Assembly (NCBI GenBank): GCA_012184525.1
Contig: WOFQ01000026.1
Coordinates: 248,001-312,000 of the forward strand
DNA: 64,000 nucleotides
Direction: 5' to 3'
Source: Xenoacremonium recifei
Taxonomy: Eukaryota; Ascomycota; Sordariomycetes; Hypocreales; Nectriaceae
Part shown: positions 41,170 through 53,849 of the stretch, piece after piece
Layout of the letters: the number at the start of each line of letters is the position of its first letter
Numbering within the stretch: the stretch's first letter is position 1
The notes under the pieces: model-generated
Seen by the model: the letters and a program-made list of their open reading frames with translations, nothing else
The model's database searches: none
Told to the model about the DNA's origin: nothing
Program-made: the position numbers and the translations under genes

Positions 41170-43886
41170 TTAAACCTTCACCAGCGCAGTCCCATTCTGC
41201 GAACAAGCATACGGATCAACACACACTCCCACACCACAGCAACTCCCCGTCAAGCACACATACGTCGAATACCCAGCGAGCTTACAATCCACATCACTAT
41301 CACACGTGCTCACATAGTTCTCACACTCGCCATACTCAAACGCCAGGCCTCGTCCTCTTACAGTCCGTCCACACACGCAGTCTGAGTTAGGGATAAGTGC
41401 AGAAGAAGGATACGAGCATGTCCCGTCGGATGAGTCGCTCGCCACGCTGGCTGGACCACAGCATGCGATCTGTGAGGAATCTTGGATAGTAAGATTGAAT
41501 GCACGGGAGGTTTCGGGCGCCCAATTCAGCGTGGTGATGAGCAGGGAGGAGGCGCCTGCGGTGAGGGTCAGGGGTAGGGGAATCTCGCCGGCGTGTAGGT
41601 CTTCGCAGATGTCGTCGTCGAAATCCCGGTATGCGTTATAGACGTTGATGTAGTTCTCGAGGGCGCTGGTATTGGTAGGCGGGGAGACGCGGGTCTTGGA
41701 GAGACATTGTTGGAGGATATCCCAGAGCTGCTCGTATGCTGTTACTGCAGTATTGGCTTCATCTTTGCCCATTGGGTCTAGGCCCTGATTGTAGAGCTCG
41801 GCGAGCAGGGAGTCAGGGCTGAGGATGTCTTTGGCTGTTGCCTCGAGCGTCGTGATGACGGTGGACAGGTCGGGACAAGCGCCACCGAAGGGGTCAGTGA
41901 GGAGGAAGTCCACAACGTCGTTCTGGATGGCCCATTCGCACTCCATTGAACCAGACCGCGAGCCAGGGAATGTGCAGTCAAACACCCACTGGCCCGTCAC
42001 GCCGCTGACATTTGTGGTTGTGCATGGAGTGTCTCCCACATACAACATAGGATACGGTCTAAGCGATTGAGTAACAGGATTACCGCATTGGTCGTGTAAA
42101 TTCACCACTTGAAGGAAGCCCATGTCTTCCATTCGCTTCTCAGGGCCACTAGCTGCACACTCGACGCCTGCAAGGGCGGCCAGCTGCTGATACATATCCT
42201 TGATAGTAATGTCGACGCTGTAGTGGCAGCTGTTGGTCGTGAAGTGAATGCCATACTCGTCTAGTAGCATCGAGTTCCCAGACTCATCGACAATGGCAAT
42301 CTGACTCGAGTTTGAGATGTCGATGTAGTGTGTTCCGTCATCAATGTCGCGAACCGTTAAGTAAAGTGGATCGATACCGCCGTTCTTGAAGTCTACCGAC
42401 TCGATGTAAGGATATGGGATTGTGGCATTCTGTTCCCGTAGATACGTATTGTGAAGCAGCGCCCGTCGAGTTGGGTCGTTGGTCGGATCTTCATGAAGTT
42501 GGTAGCACGTGGGTTGAGATATGGCTGCCGTGCGAGTGACACGGGTAAAGTTGGCAGCTGGGATCTCATCGCCTCCTGTAGAGGTAGCATTGCCAATGGC
42601 AGACGTCGTAGCGTTGGGATATCCTGTTGCTGAGATCTTCGTGTATGTTGGTGTTGCAGTAATGTTCGCAGGCAAAGACCCTTCTGGCACAAGCGATGTA
42701 TTATTATGTCCCGACCCAGGGACATTTGTGCCAGTTGGGCCTCGTGTAATGCCTGATCTGGTACTTGAGCCAGTCGCGAGGATAACAGAGCGTGAGAGCG
42801 TCAGTGTCTGGCTTCCACCAGTTGCAGTGACTCCAGTCCCTGTGCCACTAGCAATGGTGCCATTCGTGTAAGTATAAGTCCCTGAGAAGTTCCCGCTAGG
42901 CAAAGGAATGCCTGTTAGTGTGCCACCTCCCGTACCAGCACCAAACGTGGTGACCGAGCCAGTTATAGAAACCCAAGAGGAGTTCCAACCCGAAAGTGAA
43001 GGGGCTGAGGCGCCGCCAGTGGTCAGCGGAACGGAACCAGTCCCAGTCCCAGCTAAAGACGCTGTCGTTGCATTATGGGATCCCAACCAAGTATGACCAG
43101 TTCCTGAAGGCCCCGAGGGAATGTTAGTGGTGTTTCCTGTCGTTGGTAATGCGATGCCCGAAGCAGTAAGCTTGGAGGAGATCCCTGACGCCACATCTTC
43201 CGTCGTTACCCCTGAAATGGAGGACAAAGCTCCTGCGGATTGAGTTGATCCATGATGTGAAGGATCTGTTGTAGTATTCGTTGCAGAGACCGCGGCTGCT
43301 GAGGCAAGTGTTGTTCCATTCGCAGAGCCACCACTGATGACTACAGTAGAAGATGCACTGAACGGCGAGTTGGTCTCTACTCCTCCTCTTCCCGAGCCCG
43401 AACCTGACGCCGTTGACGCAGAGTTACCGGACTGAGTCTTGGATGATATACTAGGCCCTGGCCTACTTCCTGGCCGTCCATGTCTTGTCTTTGTGGGATC
43501 TGACCCGACGGTCATCGATGCCGTTCCACGAGTCGTGGCTGTGGCTTCCCCAATGGTCACATTCCATGAGCCCGTTGTCGTGGCCGTAGCATTCGGTGTC
43601 AAGATACATTGGCACTTGAAGAGGTCAGTCACTCAGCAAGGATATATACTACCAATCAAGGACTCACATAAGAAGATATTCTCGTCTGGTTGAAAGGAAT
43701 GAATGGAACAGGAGTCCGATATTCCCCTCCACATCGTGCCGCCTCCAACACACGAGAGCAAAATTCCGTGCCATTCTGGGTAAGAGAAGTATACAGCGCG
43801 TCATGCGGACAAGTCACTGTCCCGTTATGGCTCGCCGGTACAGCCCAAGCCAGGCGGGCTAGAAAGAGAACGAGAAGCCTCCACAT
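41170..43886 (-). CDS. large secreted Ser/Thr/Gly-rich protein with Cys-rich C-terminus
   Basis: Two exons, 43886..43668 and 43614..41170, with a 53-nt intron; 887 residues. A signal peptide (1-16, LLVLFLARLAWAVPA) is followed by a short Cys-containing N-terminal part, then about 300 residues of Ser/Thr/Gly-rich sequence with many Asn-X-Ser/Thr sites, likely heavily glycosylated. A globular domain (about 390-790; YLTVRDIDDGTHYIDISNSS, CHYSVDITIKDMYQQLAAL) and a Cys-rich end (CDSDVDCKLAGYSTYVCLTG followed by CCGVGVCVDP) complete it. No GPI signal or membrane helix follows. It is probably a wall-associated or released protein. I do not recognise a family, although the final Cys block recalls small disulfide-knot domains. 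Confidence 0.78.
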
Positions 43887-45084
43887 AGCGGAGGATGAAG
43901 GAGGTGAGAGATTGAGACGAGAGAAGAATGAAGGAGTGGAAAGTATGAGCGAGAGTCATGGATGCTTGAGTCTCAGAAACCCAATGAGCTCCCCGTTACT
44001 TATACCGCAAGGAGGCAACTCTTCTCCTGCCGGATCTCACGCACTGCATAGAAGCAGCATCTGCCAGATGCCGCTCGTTGCGGCTCGGTAGGACCATCCT
44101 GCAAGGAACCAGCTCCACGACAACCCGTAGCGAGACACCCCGTGAGAGCCCCCGGCCAGCTCTAGAAGGGGAATATTACAGCGAGACATGGTTCTCCTCC
44201 GCGGCAGTCCGTCCGAACTCTTCACCGAACGGCAGGTCGCGCACGGCGAGACCACTGCAGGGGAGGAGGATCTCCGGTGCGTGCCTCATCGCCACCAGGC
44301 CCCGATGATTGGTCTCAGACAAGCGGCGAACGAGCTCGGCCTGCAGCTGACCCGGTGCCACGATCCAGGAACCGTGTATGTGTAACGCCTCTTGTCCAGG
44401 CCTGCCTCTCGGTGAGACTCGGCGGTCGGGGGAGACGCTATGAAAGGAGACCCCGGCACGCTTCGTATAGATCTGGGAGCAAGTTGTGATGCCTGTCTGA
44501 GAGAAGTCGGCTTCTGCAGTGAGTCGCGGGACTGCATAGGGGGGTGAGACAGCATGGTGTGGGGAGGCTCTGACAGCTGCAAAGGAACCGTGCCATTGAC
44601 CAATCCGAGGCTAGTCGAAGAGACGAATCGGTAACAGTATGCAGGCTGAGACGGAGCAACCTAGTAGCTCGGTTGAGAGAGGCTGGGTATCCACGTTTGG
44701 CTGAGAGCCCCTGGCCGTGAGGACGTTGATCCGAAGCCACTTGGCCGCCACTGTTGGAGGTTGAGACCAAAGGAAATAGAAAAGCATGAGAAGGCTGAAA
44801 AATCGCGTGGGTTAGTGTGGTACAGATGTCAACTCCAAGAAAAGTTCTCATGTCCCAAGACATGTTGACCAGCCCAGGCCAAGCATACACACGTGAATAC
44901 AGGATGTGAGGAGAAGGGAATGCCAAAAAAGAGGAATCATCGATACAATCATTACAACCAAAATCCTGCCGAACAGCCGTCCCGGTATCATTACCCATCA
45001 AAGCGCAGCCCCCGAACCCCGTAACAGTGAGTGACCCTTATACACGCCAAAACATCCATCATCCACATGTCCAACTCAACTCTC
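43887..45084. other. intergenic upstream of the secreted-protein gene
   Basis: A 1.2-kb gap. A TATAAG on the minus strand (43999-44004) is well placed for the secreted-protein gene. A minus-strand frame at 44438-45001 lacks family similarity and any codon or composition bias I would trust. Nothing else is seen. Confidence 0.4.
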
Positions 45085-48000
45085 TTACCGCAGCGCCAGG
45101 GTCGTCGTATGTCCTCCCATCGGGGCACGCTGCTGCGGCGGCGCCTGCGGTCTCACAATATAGTCCTTGTTCTCGATCGTCACACTCTTGGTCATATGGT
45201 TGACCTTGTACACGCCCACCAGCCGCGCCGCCAGCTCGAACATGTTGTTTCGCAGCGAGATGACGATGAACTGGGCGTTCTTGGTGCGTTCCTTGATGTA
45301 ATTTGCAACGATCGAGACCTGCGCGTGGCGTTAGTGACCTGCGTTTGGGGACCGAATGGCAAACCGAAGCGAGATTGTCTCGAGTTGGGGGTTACTCACG
45401 TTTCTGAAGTCCAGAGCGGCGTCGATCTCGTCCATGACGTACAAAGGAGTCGGCTTGTAGTGGTGCAGGGCGAAGACGAGGGCCAGACTGCTCAGCGTCT
45501 TCTCACCACCCGACAGGTTGCTGATGTTCTTCCAGCTCTTCTTGGGTGGCATGACACTGAAGAGGATGCCTTCGCTGAAGGGGTCCAGGCTGTCCACCAG
45601 CTCCAGCTCTGCGTTGCCGCCCATGGTGATCATCTGATACATCTCCTTGAGGCGCAATGAGATGGCACTGAAGCCCTCCATGAAGCCCTCGAGCCGCAGC
45701 CGGCGAAGGTCGTCGCACCGCTTCTTGGCCGCGTCACGCTGGGCGATGGCCGACTGGAGATCGGAAGACCGGCTGGCATGCTCTTCGACTCGGCGACGGT
45801 ACTCCGATAGCACACCGAGATCGACGTTCACGTTCTGCGTCTTCTCCTCAAGAGCCGCAATCTCACCCTTGAGAGTGTCCTTGCTCATGTCGGCAAGCTC
45901 GTCAGGGGTATATCTTGGCAGCTCATTAGGCTGGGCGTTGGATGCCTCTTGACTCTCCTCAGCTTCACTCTCCTCTTCGCCTTCTTCCGCGGGTGCATCC
46001 GTCATGTCGACATCCTCGGCATCGCCCATCTCGACGTCACCGTCAACCTCAGGTTGTTGCTTGGGCTTCTGAGATTCCGGCTTGGAGTTGCCGACGAGGT
46101 CGTCCACGTTCTGCAACACGAGCTTGGAGAGCTTGTCATCCCAGTAACGAAGTCGCTTCTGGTTTTCAGAGAGGACTTTCTGGTTCTCCTCAAGCTTGTT
46201 TCGCATCTCAATCTCCACCGCTCGGGTTTCATTGAGCTCGGACGTCTTCTCGTCAAGCTCAGCCTTGAGCGACTTCAGCTCCTGCTTCTTGGCAGCTAGG
46301 CCTTCCTCGGCCTCGTCAACTTGGCTCTGCAGCTCCTGAGCCCTCTCGCCTTGGTTGTTGACGTCGTCCTCGAGCTTCTCAAGATCCTTGACTGCGGAGT
46401 TAAGGTCCTTTGTCGCCTTCGCGTGGTCCTTGGCAAGCTTGACCTTCTGCTTCTCGGCCTTGGCCTTGCGGACTTCAGCGTTTGAGGTCTCTTCATTGTG
46501 CGATGCGATCTCCTCCTTGATGGAATCGACCTTGGCACGCTGAGCACGCAGCTTCTCGCCACCGACCTCCATGATCTTGTCTTGCAGAGCCTTGATCTCC
46601 TCCTCCACACTCGAGGTCTCTCCGTGGAGCTTCTCAACCTCCTTGTTGAGCTTTGCAATTTCCTTTTGCAGGGCTGCAATGCGGTTGTTATCGCTGGCCG
46701 AAGGCTGATGCTCCTTGCTAACCTCCTTGATGCGTCGCTGCATGTCGGCAATGTTTCGAGTAGCACTTTCAATCTCCAGACCAATCTTCTGCATCTTCGT
46801 ATCCAGTTGAGGAATCTTGACATTCAGCTCCTTAAGCCGAGTCTCGCATTCTCTCTGGTATTCTTGGAACTCCTGGAACTTGGTCTCCCAGCCGTCACGG
46901 TCACCTTCAAGCTTGGCAACTTGTTCCTTGGTGATATCGGCGACGGGCTTCGAGGACATAAGTCCCTTCTTGACAGTCGTGCCACCACCAGACATGGTAC
47001 CGGACTTGTCGATGAGCTCGCCGTCGAGAGTGACGACTCGCCATCGCTTGGCGCCATATGCGATTCTGTTGGCCTGAGCCAGATCATTGGCGACAAGGGT
47101 GTCTTGCATGGCGTGGTAGAAGGCGGGTCGGAACTTGTCCTCCTTGGCCTTGACCAAGTCGAACAATCGAGGAGCGTTTTCGGGGGTTTTGATGGGAGAT
47201 AGATCCCGGGCCCGGAGTTTGTCAAGACAGATGAAGTTGCCACGGCCAAGGTTGTTCTTTCGCAAGTACTCGATGCATTGCTGACCAGCCTCGACAGTCT
47301 CGGTGACGAAGTTGTCTAGAGCACCGCAAGCCGTCGAAATGGCGACATCATACTTCTGATCGATGGTGCCTAGGTTGCCAAGTCGGCCTTCAAAACCCTC
47401 GATACGACCGGACTCCTTCATTCGCATCAGAGCTGCGAGGACAGTGCCACGGCTCTGTGTGCTGGAGAGACTGGAACGAGCCTCATCAGCCTTTTGTCTG
47501 GCGTTGGAGATCTTGGATCGAATCTTGGGCTCCTGTTCGGATAGGACCTTCAATTCCGACTCCATGTTGGTAGCCTCCTTCACAAGCTCCTCCTTTTCGG
47601 CCTCGCACGACTTCAACTCTTTCATCTTCGCAGCCTTGCCTTCTTCGATGGAAGCAATCTTGTGCTCAAGCTCCTCGAGAGCAACAGCACCAGAGTTGGC
47701 CTTTTCCTGAAGGATGGTCATCTCACTCTCAGCAACGGCGATGACTGATTGTTTCTGGTTGATCTTTTCCATCCAGGGCTCAAGGGATTTTTGCTTGGCG
47801 GCAATCTTGTCGGAGAACGCCTGAGTCTTGCCCTGCAGGCCCTCGCGGATCTTGGACAGCTCAGCCTCTGCCACCTGAATGTGTTGCTCGAGTTCAGCGA
47901 TTTCTCGCGTGCGAGTCTCGATTTCTCCTTCGCATTGCTCAATTGTTTCATCGGCCTCAGTAGATGAGTTTTCGGTGTTAGCGATGGACTTCTCCAGCTT

Positions 48001-49672
48001 CTTTCGCTTGTCCTCGAGGAACTTGCGCTTTTCGTCGAACTTGACTCTCTCCTGCTCAAACTTGGACATCTCCTTGACTAAAGCTTGCGTCTCTTTCTCC
48101 TGAGCTTCAAATTGTTTGCTGCCCTTGGCGTAGGCCTTTTCCAGCTCTTTGATGACGGTCTCGCTTCCTTGGTGCTTCTCTAGTTCGGCATCCAGTTGAG
48201 CCTGCATCTGGCTGATGGCTTCGCCAGTTACCGCAATGTTGTCATTGCATTCCTGGAGGTAGAGCTGGTAAAGAGCAGATTGTTTCATAGCCAACTCATT
48301 CTCGTCGCGAATATAAGCAAGAGCCACCTCCTTCTTGTCCTCAAGGCTGTTCTTCTCTTTCTCGACATGCTGGACACGACCGCTCTTCTCCATGCAGATG
48401 TCATTGAGAGTCTCAACCTCGGTTGCGGATTCTTCAATAGGGGTCTTGTACTTGGATGTGCCGATGATATCCTCGAGGTATTCCAGCAGACCGTCTTCAT
48501 GTTCGTTGGCGGCCTTTGGCTTCATCTGCGCGATAGATTCGACTTCACCCTGGAGAATGAGGAATCGCTTGTGGTCAAGATCGACACCGCGATCGCGGAG
48601 CAACGTGGTGACTGTCGTGAAGTTGGACTCCTTGCCGTTGATGTAGTATTTGCTCGAGTTGTTGCGGAACGCTTTGCGGGAGATGATGATCTCAGAATCG
48701 GGAATGACTTCATGGCCGCCTCCGGGCTATCGGCTGGTTAGCATTATGTTTTACCAGATACTAATATACACTGACCTGGTCCATGACTTCCTGGAAGTGC
48801 ACTGCAACCTCGCAGTACTCCAAGTTCGGGTGCTGCGCGGAATTGTGAATGAGAGCAGAAATCTTGCCCTGTCGCATCTTGCTGGCGCGGAAACCGAACA
48901 CAAACAGCAGAGAGTCAATGACATTTGACTTGCCGGAGCCGTTGGGACCGACGACAGATGAGAATGACGCGTGGAACGGTCCAACTTCTTGCCTCCCAGC
49001 GTAACTCTTGAAGTTGTGGAGGATCAGGTGCGTAAGCACAATGCGAGGCTTGGGCGTCGTGTCCTCGACCATTGGAATATTCAGCGTCCGCGTCTTGAGG
49101 ACAATGTCCATGGGCTTTTCCATGATGGTGTCCATGGGCCTGATGGGCTTGATAGTGGCCTGTGTATCATCCATGGTCTGAGTAGTGTTGATGGTGGATG
49201 AAGTGATGTCTCCCAGAGGAAGCACAGTCGTCTCTAGCACAGTAGTTTCTGGAGAAGCTGGTTTCGGCGTAGGAGGCGTAAGGTCGGGCACTGATGCGAG
49301 AGAGCTGCGAGGCGCCGTGCTCTTGCGCTTCCTCGGTGAGGCTTTTTTGGGGGGAGACTCTGGCTCTGGCTTGATCGTCTCGTCGGGCTCAAACACCTCG
49401 CTGGGCTCAATCGACGGAGCGGGTGTTGGTGTCTTCCGTGGACGGCCTCGTCGGCTGGGTGCAGCGGGAGCCGCCGCGGGAGCAGACGACTTACGGCCGC
49501 TTCGCGTTTGCCGCCGCGCAGGGCTCTTGGGAGGGGCTGGCTCGAAGTCTTCCTCATCGTCGTCGTGGACTCTGGTGCTGTTGGCGATTTCCTCCTCGTC
49601 ATCAGAGTCGATGATGGCCTGGCGCCTGGTTGCGGCGCGTCGCGACGGCCGCGTTGGCGAAGTTGCTGACAT
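45085..49672 (-). CDS. SMC4: condensin subunit SMC4
   Basis: Three exons: 49672..48776, 48726..45400 and 45318..45085, introns 49 and 81 nt; 1485 residues. The acidic/basic N-terminal tail (1-205) holds several Ser/Thr-Pro sites. The head follows with Walker A GPNGSGKSN (242-250), a long coiled coil, and the hinge with MSGGGTTVKKG and KRWRVVTLDGELIDKSGT. A second coiled coil has an acidic insert (DVEMGDAEDVDMTDAPAEEG), then the signature LSGGEKTLSSLALVFALHHY and Walker B YVMDEIDAALDFRN. The last exon adds VSIVANYIKERTKNAQFIVI and the end. SMC4 pairs with SMC2 in condensin and compacts mitotic chromosomes. It is complete. Confidence 0.96.
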
Positions 49673-50044
49673 TGTGAGGAACCTAGAAACAAAAGTTGGT
49701 ATAGAAAAAGAGTGGAATCAAAGAATGAGAGCCGAATATATCGGCTGACCGCTGTTGTTGGCGCGGTTCGTGGTCGGTCGTGATGGTGTTGAAATTGCGA
49801 TTAAAGTGGTTGCGCCCCGCGTTTGTTTAGAAATGTCCTAATTAGGCGTGTAAACAAAGCGTCGCACCCCGCCCCTGCAAGCCGCTGTGGGGACTCACGA
49901 TTGCACGTGACTGCGCGCCTGGATCGGCCCCGATGATTTGCCGACTCGCGACAGCTTCCCGGAGCAAAGCTGCAAGCTTCCGAGCTTAACAAAGTCTGTG
50001 AACTGACTCGGACCTTCGTCGATCTCTTTCTTGACGACGTCACC
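49673..50044. promoter_or_regulatory. divergent promoter, SMC4 / ELYS-domain gene
   Basis: A 372-base region between two divergent nuclear genes (chromosome condensation and nuclear pore assembly). It is GC-rich near 49860-49940 with no clear element. Confidence 0.4.
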
Positions 50045-51076
50045 ATGTTCGACTATACAAACTTGCACGACGTCTTTGTGCCGGGACTGTCGAGTCCCTA
50101 CGATCGCAAGCTCCAGCACGAAATCGAGGCGTCGCGCAAGACCTTTGATGGAGTTCTCTTCATCGACCGCGTCCTGCGAGCAGTAGGCATCACGAAGGGT
50201 ATATTGCATTCTTCCTGAAGTCATGTTTTATAGTTGCTGATGTTTCATTGTTCCTAGCCAAGATCTACCCACCCAAGACCGACAATGGCCTGAAGCAATT
50301 ACACCAACAGATCTGCGAAGCCAACATGTCGATGCACCACAAGCTCTCCCTCTTCTACTACGTTCTCCTCGACTTCGATCTCGCCTCTGGTGGCCCAGTC
50401 TCAGAAGGTTTCGCTGAAACTTCAGGCATGCCCAAGAAGTACCAGATCTTCATAAAGGGCTTGTGGTATATGGACCGACAGGACTTTTCGGTACAACTCC
50501 CCTCATCTCTCTTGTAGATCGACCACTGACACCTACTGTTTATAGCACGCGCTCGAATACCTCTCTCACCCGTCTCTCATCCCCGATTTTGCCGACGACA
50601 TTATCATTGCTCTAATTCGTCATGCACAGAACGGCGATTACACCTTGGCCTTGTCCTACTTTCAGGCTGTTCAGCCGATATTGAAGACCTCAACAGCGCT
50701 TGAGCTTCTCTTCGATGCGATGGCTAAGACAAACGTGACTGAGGCTCTATTCTACTCTCGAACACATTCGATACACGCCAGGGAGTTATTGTTTGAGCGG
50801 CTATTGGTGTCTGTGATGGATGGAGGACGAGATACCGACTTTGCGGAGCGAGCCGGCGAGCTTGCTTTCCTGCCCTTTGACTCGACGGAGGAAACCTGGT
50901 TCGAGGAGTTCCTGACAAACGGCGATGGCAAGAGCTATAAGAAAGCCAAGGATACGTTGTTAATACGGAAGATTGCGTCGGACAGATTTTCCGAGATCCT
51001 CAACCAACGACAAGGTGGCCAGTGGGCCGGAGTTCTGGAGGGCATCAAGGGCGGCGTTCAAGGACACGCTGAGTAG
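50045..51076 (+). CDS. ELYS-domain nuclear pore assembly protein
   Basis: Three exons: 50045-50198, 50258-50490 and 50546-51076, introns 59 and 55 nt; 305 residues. The sequence follows the ELYS-like domain from end to end: FDYTNLHDVFVPG, a helical bundle with KLSLFYYVLLDFD, KYQIFIKGLWYMDRQDFSHA, LSHPSLIPDFADDI and the Tyr/Phe-rich SYFQAVQPIL segment with TEALFYSRTH. Fungal members (Ely5) attach to the outer-ring nucleoporins; they lack the beta-propeller and the AT-hook of animal ELYS. It should act at the nuclear pore. It shares a divergent promoter with SMC4. Confidence 0.85.
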
Positions 51077-51466
51077 ATCAGCAGGACCAAAGTTTCCTCC
51101 GAAACAAAAGTCAAAAGGTATTTATGTGCATAGCGTCGGCGTTTGAGATTTATCAAGGTGGACTGTGTCTGCTCATGAGCCCACAGCTTCCCCTGAATTA
51201 AGGGTTGGAGTATTATAAAGCTCTCGATCAATACAAAACATGTTTTCAGTTACCCCCCGGCTTCGAAACGCGATACTATGAATCAAAACACGGGATCAAA
51301 AATAAGCATCAAACTTGTTTCACACGTTTCGAACATGAGGCAGAAAAATTCATCGAAGAAAAGTGTCTAAATATATATACTCGCTGGCACTCCCGCGTCA
51401 ACTCTACTCGACTGCCAGCATCGACGAATCGAAAGAAACAATGATAAGTATGTACAGGAACTTTCT
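51077..51466. other. intergenic, convergent 3' regions
   Basis: A 390-base space between the ELYS-domain and cellulase genes. It is A-rich near 51290-51375. Nothing coding is seen. Confidence 0.4.
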
Positions 51467-53070
51467 CTAAGGAGCATAAGTCTTGAGGAGCGAATCATAG
51501 TACTCATAGCCAGTGCCACTGGTCGGCTCGAAGCTGTACATGTAGTCTCCCCACCAGGGGCCGGCCGCCCACCAGACAGCACCCATCCAGACATCGCTGT
51601 TGGTCTGGAGGTGGTCGAGCATGCCGGTGACAGCCTCCATGCAGACCGAGTTGGCACCGCCGGCGAACTCGCCAATGATGCCCAGCTTGCCGTTCTCGCG
51701 GAGCCACTCGGTGGCGCCCTCGACGCGCTCAACGCCGATGGTGCTGGAAACGCAGGTCTCGGAGGTGCCAGAGCTGTCTGAGTCGAGGTACTGGTGCATC
51801 TCGTAGATGATCTTGTCCTCGGTGTCGGTGAGGGCAGCCAGGTTGGTGTTGGTGGTGTTCCAGCTCCAGGCGCCGGTGTAAGCGTTACCCTCGACGAAGA
51901 TGTACTGAGAGGTAGCGCCGGCGGCTCGGATGCCGTCGATGGCGGCCTGGTTGAGGTCCAGAACAAGGGTCTGGTCCATGTCGTGGTACTCGTTGTTGGT
52001 GTCGAAGATGACATTGTCGTTGTCGGCGAAGTGAGTGGCCAAGTTCTTCCAGAAAGTCTGGAAGTCAGACGTGGAGGTGATAACGGCGCCGTCGTAGCGG
52101 CCGTAGTTGTGAGGGTCAAGAGCAGCCCAGCCACCGTTGGAGGTAATGTAGTCGACAACAGTGGTCAGGTTGGCAAGGTAAGCAGTGTCAAGGGTGGCAG
52201 TGATGGAACCAACGGCCATGCGCTCCATCATGAAGGGAACACGGAAGATGTTGTAGCCCTCAGAGATGAGCGTCTTCAGGGGTAAGTCAGCAACTCAATC
52301 TTCCAAAGATCACAATAGGGCTCATCACTTACACCAATGGTGGTGGTGTCGGGGAAGATGAAATCGACACCGTATGTGCCAGGGTAGGCCGTGCCAAACT
52401 CAGCACCACTCTCATCGACACCAACCCACTTGAGGCCGGAGCTGGAGCTGGAGTCAGAGCTCGAAGCAGCAGTGGTAGCAGCAGCCGCCTTAGCCGTAGT
52501 CGAGGTCGTCTTGGCCTTGGTGGTGGTGCTGGTCGTCGCCCTCTTAGTTGTCGTGACCACAGCCTTAGCCGTGGTGACAGCAGCCGCAGCGGTAGTCTGG
52601 GCAGCCTTGGTGGTAGTCTTCAGCGTCACGACCGGGGCAATCGAGGTCGTCTTGATGGAGACGACAGCAGCCGCAGAGCTGGCCTTGACAGTGGCAGCAG
52701 CTGCGGTGGTAGTCTTGATCGTTCGGGTCCTCGTCCTGAGCGTCGTTGCCTTGCTGCCACAGGCGATCTTCTTGCTCGAGGTGGATGCCGCCTTGGCCTC
52801 GGTCTGAGCCGGGGTCGAAACAAACGGTTTCGAAACAACAGTCGTCTGAGCCGCGGCCGCGGCCGTGGTCACCGCCGCAGCAGCCGAAGAAACATCGTCC
52901 GCAGAGTCAGACTGCACGCACTGGCTGTAGTAAGGGTTCTGGACCTTGCACGTCCACCCGCTAACACACGTCGTCTCGCCCGTCCATCCTGTGCCGCCAC
53001 ACTGCGCATAGGCCGCCGCCTGCGCCAGAGAAGTGCCTGTAAAGACCGAAAGAAGCAGAAGAGACTTCAT
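51467..53070 (-). CDS. CBM1-GH5 endoglucanase
   Basis: Two exons, 53070..52333 and 52273..51467, with a 59-nt intron (GTAAGT...CTGAC...GAAG); 514 residues. The signal peptide (1-16) is followed by a cellulose-binding CBM1 (about 20-53; QCGGTGWTGETTCVSGWTC then NPYYSQC). Next comes a very long linker (about 54-210) rich in Thr, Ala, Ser and Lys, then a GH5 barrel with the acid/base Glu341 in FDTNNEYHDM and nucleophile Glu448 in GIIGEFAGG. HNYGRY and HQYLDSDSSGT fit GH5 subfamily 5. It cleaves internal beta-1,4 links of cellulose outside the cell. The linker is unusual for its Lys-Thr-Thr repeats and length. Confidence 0.93.
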
Positions 53071-53213
53071 CTTGAGAGTCGACGATCAACGTTGACTAAA
53101 GTAAAGAACGTGGTGAAAAAGAATGAAAAGAATGTGCCAAAAATGAGTGACGGGAACGAGCCTTGAAGGAGCGTGTAGAGGTAGATCCAAGCTGAACGTG
53201 CGGCCATCGTCAC

Positions 53214-53221
53214 CTCTTATA
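53214..53221 (-). promoter_or_regulatory. TATA box of the cellulase gene
   Basis: On the minus strand this reads TATAAGAG, 144 bases before the start codon at 53070. Position and sequence suit a TATA box with a fungal leader. Confidence 0.5.
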
Positions 53222-53256
53222 CTCATGCTCATCGCATGCTCCCGAAGGTCTGGATT

Positions 53257-53262
53257 CCCCGC
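53257..53262 (-). promoter_or_regulatory. candidate CreA/CRE1 site of the cellulase gene
   Basis: GCGGGG on the minus strand fits the SYGGRG consensus for the carbon catabolite repressor. It lies about 190 bases upstream of the start codon. Single sites of this length also occur by chance. Confidence 0.3.
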
Positions 53263-53849
53263 ATGTCAGCCAGCAGCTCCTTGCAGAGAAATTAATCTTC
53301 TAGGAACAACGGACGAGTTTACCTGAAACCACCATGGCCAGGCGGAGCATTCGATTTCTGAGCGTTTCCCAAGGCTTGTGATGCCCGCCCTGTCGTCCCA
53401 TGGCCCTACGGAGGCGCTGGTTCGGAACTTGGGCCGAAGAGAGAAGAAATTCCACCTAGTCGGCGGCTCCGGAGCTGAATTTTCCATGGGCCTGTCATTT
53501 GGCTCGAAGTCTAACATGGCAGCGAGATGAATCGCGCTGTGTGCCTCTCAGGACTATCTTGTTCCGGACGACAACTCTCCGTAATGAAGGAGTTGAGACG
53601 AGCAATTCCGCCAATCAGGGGGCTGTTTGAGTGCTTCACAAATCGGGGTCTGTTTCAATGTAACGCCATCGAGAGACCCCTGTCGAGGATCGCGGGCCGG
53701 TAAGCGACCTACCCCTGACAAGCGCCAGCAACGCTACGGAGTAGGCACTGTGACTTTCGAACCGAGATGGGCTTGAAAACTGGTGTGAACATCCATGCTA
53801 TCACCTTTTCCATTCGATATAATATACATGATTGTATTGAGACTGCCGA
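53263..53849. other. intergenic upstream of the cellulase
   Basis: This is the remainder of the cellulase upstream region and the 3' end of the NACHT gene. No coding pattern, RNA gene or repeat is visible. Confidence 0.4.

Noticed and set aside
44438..45001. A 187-codon frame on the minus strand between the secreted protein and SMC4
   Set aside because: The first codon is not ATG, no domain or signal is seen, and composition is like the surrounding non-coding DNA.
52391..52807. A 138-codon Val/Ala-rich frame on the plus strand
   Set aside because: It is the mirror of the repetitive cellulase linker.
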